Of a stretch of 64,000 nt of DNA, positions 60,802 through 64,000 are shown piece by piece; the stretch's first letter is position 1; each line of letters opens with the position of its first letter. The notes beneath the pieces were generated by a model. That model was given only the letters and a program-made list of their open reading frames with translations, had not been told where the DNA came from and made no database searches. The DNA comes from Mesonia oceanica. Its GTDB lineage: Bacteria; Bacteroidota; Bacteroidia; Flavobacteriales; Flavobacteriaceae. The DNA lies in the NCBI RefSeq assembly GCF_902499555.1, contig NZ_CABVMM010000007.1:186001-250000 (forward strand), given 5' to 3'. A program made the translations under genes and the position numbers.

Positions 60802-61902
60802 ATGTCTTTAAACCAACCTTATGTAGATCCAGTTTTCAAAATTAAAATTGCGGTAGATACTCAATTATTAGCATACCTAATAGATGATAGTTATCCGAGT
60901 TTTACGAGATTTTTTAAAAACCTTACTAACTCTCCTTTTGTAGATATTGTGTGTTCAAGATTTGTCACTTATGAATATATTGGAATTAGGAAGTTAGAAC
61001 ACTATCTGAGAACACTCTATAAATCCACAAAAGGGAATATGAATTTTAGTTCTGCTCTTAAATATCGCAATGAATTTAAGGCTCCAGAACTAGACTATTC
61101 CGAATGCTACTCTGATATCAAAAATACTATTGAGGAAGAATTGAAAAAGCTCAATGATGATTTCGAGATTATTTATGATGAAAACATTTTACATCAAGCA
61201 CTTTGGCTTCCACATCAAGATTTAGTATTATCATCACGTCTTTCTAAAGAGGATAGCTTAGTTCTACTGTCCAGTGTTTATCCACAAGAATTTTTAAAAG
61301 AGGAACATACTATTTTTCTGACTAACGATGACCAATTTTATAAAGCTTTTTGTGGAGGTGGAAATTATAGAATGTCCTCAATTGATGATGTCTTTCAAGA
61401 TAATGATTTAACACTCCCAGAAACTTCAAATATTAAAAAAATCAAAAGCCCAAGTGGAGCTACTACACATAATCTAACAGGAGATATTGAAGACGATGTC
61501 ATCGATGATTTTGCCCAAGATTTTATTTTTAATGAAATAGCAAAAAAGAATAAAAAATTACTACTAGGTACTACGATACGTTGTGAATGTAGTGAAGGAC
61601 TTAAGAAAAAATTATTATGTTTTGATTTAGCTGATGATGTTGAACTTCCAGAAGAAATATATTCGGTAATATTATATAGAACCGATTCTGCTATAGATAT
61701 TTATATTCATCATACAGCTTTAACTAATTTTCATCAAGGAGATAAGATTAACGACTTCCCATATAAGGCAACAGAAGATCCTAAATCTAAACAAATAACA
61801 TTAAAACTATCAAACGAAGAGGGAAGTGATTTGAAAGAAAGTTTAATGGATGAAATAACTAAAAAAGACAATTTAGTTTTCATACATCCAGATAACATTT
61901 GA
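60802..61902 (+). CDS. PIN-domain protein, likely nuclease effector
   Basis: The protein has 366 residues. An N-terminal PIN-like domain shows the four acidic positions: D19 (KIAVDTQLLAYLID), E58 (VTYEYIG), D151 (SKEDSLVLLSS) and D176 (FLTNDDQFYKAF). The C-terminal part (about 210-366) is unassigned, acidic and without known motifs. PIN domains cut RNA or DNA, often in toxins. Four bases separate it from the ATPase gene. This would be the effector of the operon. Confidence 0.75.
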   Translation: MSLNQPYVDPVFKIKIAVDTQLLAYLIDDSYPSFTRFFKNLTNSPFVDIVCSRFVTYEYIGIRKLEHYLRTLYKSTKGNMNFSSALKYRNEFKAPELDYSECYSDIKNTIEEELKKLNDDFEIIYDENILHQALWLPHQDLVLSSRLSKEDSLVLLSSVYPQEFLKEEHTIFLTNDDQFYKAFCGGGNYRMSSIDDVFQDNDLTLPETSNIKKIKSPSGATTHNLTGDIEDDVIDDFAQDFIFNEIAKKNKKLLLGTTIRCECSEGLKKKLLCFDLADDVELPEEIYSVILYRTDSAIDIYIHHTALTNFHQGDKINDFPYKATEDPKSKQITLKLSNEEGSDLKESLMDEITKKDNLVFIHPDNI

Positions 61903-61905
61903 TAA

Positions 61906-61924
61906 TATTGCTTGTTAAGCAATA
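61906..61924 (+). terminator. Hairpin behind the methyltransferase-ATPase-PIN operon
   Basis: TATTGCTT pairs with AAGCAATA around a 3-nt loop, four bases after the last stop codon. No T-tract follows, so it may be a terminator only in part. Confidence 0.55.
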
Positions 61925-61986
61925 CTATATTATAATAGTGAAACTTTTGCAAGTTTTAACGATAGCTTATCATAGGACTACTATCT

Positions 61987-62352
61987 CTAAAAGGGTCCTC
62001 TATCTTTTGGTCCATTATGGGTAACCTTCCATTGGCCATTTTCCTCGACCAGTTTAAAAATACCTGGTTTTGGGTCGTAGGATGTTGAATACTTAATCCA
62101 GGTTATCTCACCTTCTTTTTGTTCATCCACGACCTTAAAATCAGGTTCAGAATTTTTATCCTCGGTAAACATTTCTTGTATACTGGAAAGATTTGCATAC
62201 CCGGACTCTGTAGTATATTCCTTTAAAGTTGTCTTATCACCGTGATAAAAACTTTCAGCGACGATTTTGGCGGTTTCTGAAGGTGATAAATCTTGTTTTC
62301 CGGCACAAGAGAGAAATAATACTACTAAAGAAAAAACTGCTATTTTTTTCAT
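61987..62352 (-). CDS. DUF4878-like small lipoprotein near traN
   Basis: The protein has 121 residues: a signal peptide with lipobox LFLSC (Cys16), and an NTF2-like DUF4878 pattern (SPSETAKIVAESFYHGDKTT, then ITWIKYSTSYDP). Its function is unknown. It lies 7 bases downstream of traN, in the tra operon. Confidence 0.75.
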   Translation of the reverse strand: MKKIAVFSLVVLFLSCAGKQDLSPSETAKIVAESFYHGDKTTLKEYTTESGYANLSSIQEMFTEDKNSEPDFKVVDEQKEGEITWIKYSTSYDPKPGIFKLVEENGQWKVTHNGPKDRGPF

Positions 62353-62359
62353 AACAATG

Positions 62360-63193
62360 TTAATTTGGGTTATTGATAAATCTATGTGATATCTTTAATT
62401 TTAAGTTCCTTTCCCCGTTCTTCTCATTGAGTTCTAAAACCGCTCTGCGATCATTTCCTATTGAGAATTTTGGCAATACGTAAACCAATCTTACAGATTT
62501 GTTTTCTTTTACTTTTGAGGGCAAATTATATTTAAAAATCGGTTCTTGATAAAGCCGTTGTAAAGACTTCTTATTACCCTTTTTTCTTGTCTCAACTGAT
62601 AATTTCAGAAAGTTAAGATCGTAATCCAACGAAGATTTGTTTTCAACCTGAATCACGAAATAAAGCTCTTCCTTATCAAAAATAATATTCTCCACACGCA
62701 ATACGATGCCTTCGTTTCGTTTTTTTATTCGGCCAATCCGTTTTTTTCGACCAATTAGATAAGAACAGAATTTATTGTAATAAAATGTTCTGTTATCTAT
62801 TGTGTCTTCACGTTTAGCAATAGTAGTTGAATCAGCAACAAGAGGCTTTTCATTACCGATGCTTTTAGACGTTGGTATAAAATAATTCAGCCGATTTAGT
62901 TTTTTCCTATACTTTACAATATACGAAAAAACAGCGCCATTTTTGTTGACAACCAGAAGGTTACTTTCTTTCCCGGGTTTTGCCTGGAGCAATCCGAAAT
63001 ATTGCCCTTTCTCACGATTATAGGTAAAGGCATAATTTTCAGATCCTGTTATTCCCTGCCGGATAGGTTCTGGGAAGAACAGTGCTACATTTTTTTGATC
63101 ATTAGCATAAATGGTATCAAGGTGAAAAGATGTTTGTGCCGTCATCATAACAGTAACAAGCAGGGATAGTGAAATAAAAATAAAATTCTTCAT
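62360..63193 (-). CDS. traN: Conjugative transposon protein TraN (DUF4138)
   Basis: The protein has 277 residues with a signal peptide (FIFISLSLLVTVMMTAQ). It has TraN landmarks such as SFHLDTIYANDQKNVALFFP, then EPIRQGITGSENYAFTYNRE, and ends in VYVLPKFSIGNDRRAVLELN. TraN contributes to the mating channel at the outer membrane. It follows traM by 27 bases. Confidence 0.9.
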   Translation of the reverse strand: MKNFIFISLSLLVTVMMTAQTSFHLDTIYANDQKNVALFFPEPIRQGITGSENYAFTYNREKGQYFGLLQAKPGKESNLLVVNKNGAVFSYIVKYRKKLNRLNYFIPTSKSIGNEKPLVADSTTIAKREDTIDNRTFYYNKFCSYLIGRKKRIGRIKKRNEGIVLRVENIIFDKEELYFVIQVENKSSLDYDLNFLKLSVETRKKGNKKSLQRLYQEPIFKYNLPSKVKENKSVRLVYVLPKFSIGNDRRAVLELNEKNGERNLKLKISHRFINNPN

Positions 63194-63220
63194 AAGAATA
63201 GGTTTAATGTTGTTTTGAGT

Positions 63221-64000
63221 CTATAACTTAGGCTTCAGGATGAGCCTGTAATTGTTGAGCACGGTAACCTTAATATTGCGGTTATTGCGCTGGAATATCT
63301 TTTTGAAACCACCTACTTGTGGCACACCGGCGATATTGATATCATCTACCATATCTCCGATGACCTCGGTTGAAACTTGGGCTCGAAAGTTATTTTCTAC
63401 ATAAACACCTTCGCTTCCGTCTTGAAGGTCAAATGCTTTTAATTTGGTTGGATGATTCTTTATGTTTTCGATTTCTATCAAGACCCGGTTGGGCTGAAAA
63501 CTAATAAAACCGTAAATAGGTGTATTTGTTGGAATCTGTTTGCTATTGATAGTAGCCGCTTTGGTCAGGCGCATCCGTAAACGGGAATTGGCTTTGACCA
63601 CTTGGTCGCCATCCACAACGGCGTAAATCAATGCATCGGTACTACCGGAAATTGAAATATCACTTTCTTTTGGATCTGAGGCAAAAAACAACTGGTGTTC
63701 CAGTCCCATTTCTTTAGCAGCAATTTTTTGTTCCGCTTTTATTTCTGCAGAGTCCACAACTTTTTCAACTTTGGGAGAAGCTTTCCTATCACCAATATGC
63801 TGATAATTTTGTTTGGAATACTTGATTTTCCCTGCGGAGTAGATACTATCTACAATACGTTCTTTTTCCTTATCGGCGAAGTTTTCATCGTAAAAACCAA
63901 GTGAATCAATCAGTTTTTCATCATAGATGCTGGGCGCATTGGTTTCACGCACTTCTTTTAGATCGTTGATGGCATCCAGTTTGGAATCGTATTCCTTTTG
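63221..64000 (-). CDS. traM: Conjugative transposon protein TraM, partial (start beyond the window)
   Basis: The frame stays open to the window edge (reading QKEYDSKLDAINDLKE before the first internal GTG at 63952), so the N-terminus lies beyond 64000. The visible 259 codons include KANSRLRMRLTKAATINSKQ, then VLIEIENI and SEGVYVENNFRAQVS, and end in LNNYRLILKPKL, the TraM C-terminal domain. It is a VirB10-like part of the mating channel. Confidence 0.9.
   Translation of the reverse strand, partial: QKEYDSKLDAINDLKEVRETNAPSIYDEKLIDSLGFYDENFADKEKERIVDSIYSAGKIKYSKQNYQHIGDRKASPKVEKVVDSAEIKAEQKIAAKEMGLEHQLFFASDPKESDISISGSTDALIYAVVDGDQVVKANSRLRMRLTKAATINSKQIPTNTPIYGFISFQPNRVLIEIENIKNHPTKLKAFDLQDGSEGVYVENNFRAQVSTEVIGDMVDDINIAGVPQVGGFKKIFQRNNRNIKVTVLNNYRLILKPKL

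Noticed and set aside
57252..61902. BREX, DISARM or classical restriction-modification assignment for the four-gene operon
   Set aside because: None of the signature partners (PglZ, BrxC/L, DrmA/B, HsdR/S, Res) is recognisable; the ATPase and PIN protein do not match these systems by eye.

Overview
The window reads as a chromosome segment of a marine-type Flavobacteriaceae bacterium (Bacteroidota; the gene order recalls the Gramella/Salegentibacter/Zunongwangia group, an inference from memory). Support: low GC, the gliding-motility/type IX secretion genes gldKLMN directly behind topA and a ureohydrolase-fold gene, Bacteroidota promoters of the form TTTG-N19..21-TAnnTTTG, lipoproteins with short Lys-rich signal peptides, and mob/tra genes of Bacteroidota conjugative elements.

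Region 1 (1-17.4 kb) is core chromosome: an LVIVD lipoprotein, a membrane protein, topA, a degenerate arginase-like protein, gldK-gldL-gldM-gldN closed by a strong terminator, a DAO-type flavoprotein, a DUF983 protein, a Uup-type ABC-F ATPase, small CPXCG and DUF1328 proteins, an AraC regulator, a glycosyltransferase and an initiator tRNA-Met.

Region 2 (17.4-39.3 kb, all plus strand) begins just behind the tRNA and looks like the left arm of an integrative element. It carries a Cus-type RND efflux pump with a fused outer-membrane channel, its adaptor, a PII-like protein, two Fur-family regulators, a P1B-4-type metal ATPase, NhaA, a CDF-type exporter, an extra LspA, a CaCA exchanger, an APC permease, a universal stress protein, and four SpoIIAA/STAS-like copies, two of them decayed. 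Region 3 (39.3-43.0 kb) holds a small basic membrane protein and a di-heme cytochrome / Rieske / porin operon. Region 4 (43.0-49.3 kb, minus strand) is a copper/mercury block: MFS exporter, DoxX-like protein, Cys-rich four-helix protein, thioredoxin-fold protein, an atypical CsoR-family regulator, and an arsR-merTP-flavoreductase-GDCCVxC operon. Four of its promoters share a C-rich motif at a fixed distance from the -7 box.

Region 5 (49.9-64 kb) is the conjugation module: ssb, radC, a hairpin-rich oriT candidate, mobA-mobB-mobC (plus) and traN/traM (minus, running off the right edge). The convergent mobC/traN 3' ends have taken up two cargo modules. One is a Crp/Fnr regulator plus SDR pair with matching operator-like sites. 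The other is a four-gene operon (DNA methyltransferase, unknown protein, ExeA/ORC-like AAA ATPase, PIN-domain protein) that I regard as the best candidate for an undescribed defence system. A traN-fragment/mobC-fragment junction lies between the two cargos, as expected if two related elements carrying different cargo at the same site recombined.

All family calls come from reading the sequence and from memory; no database search was run.
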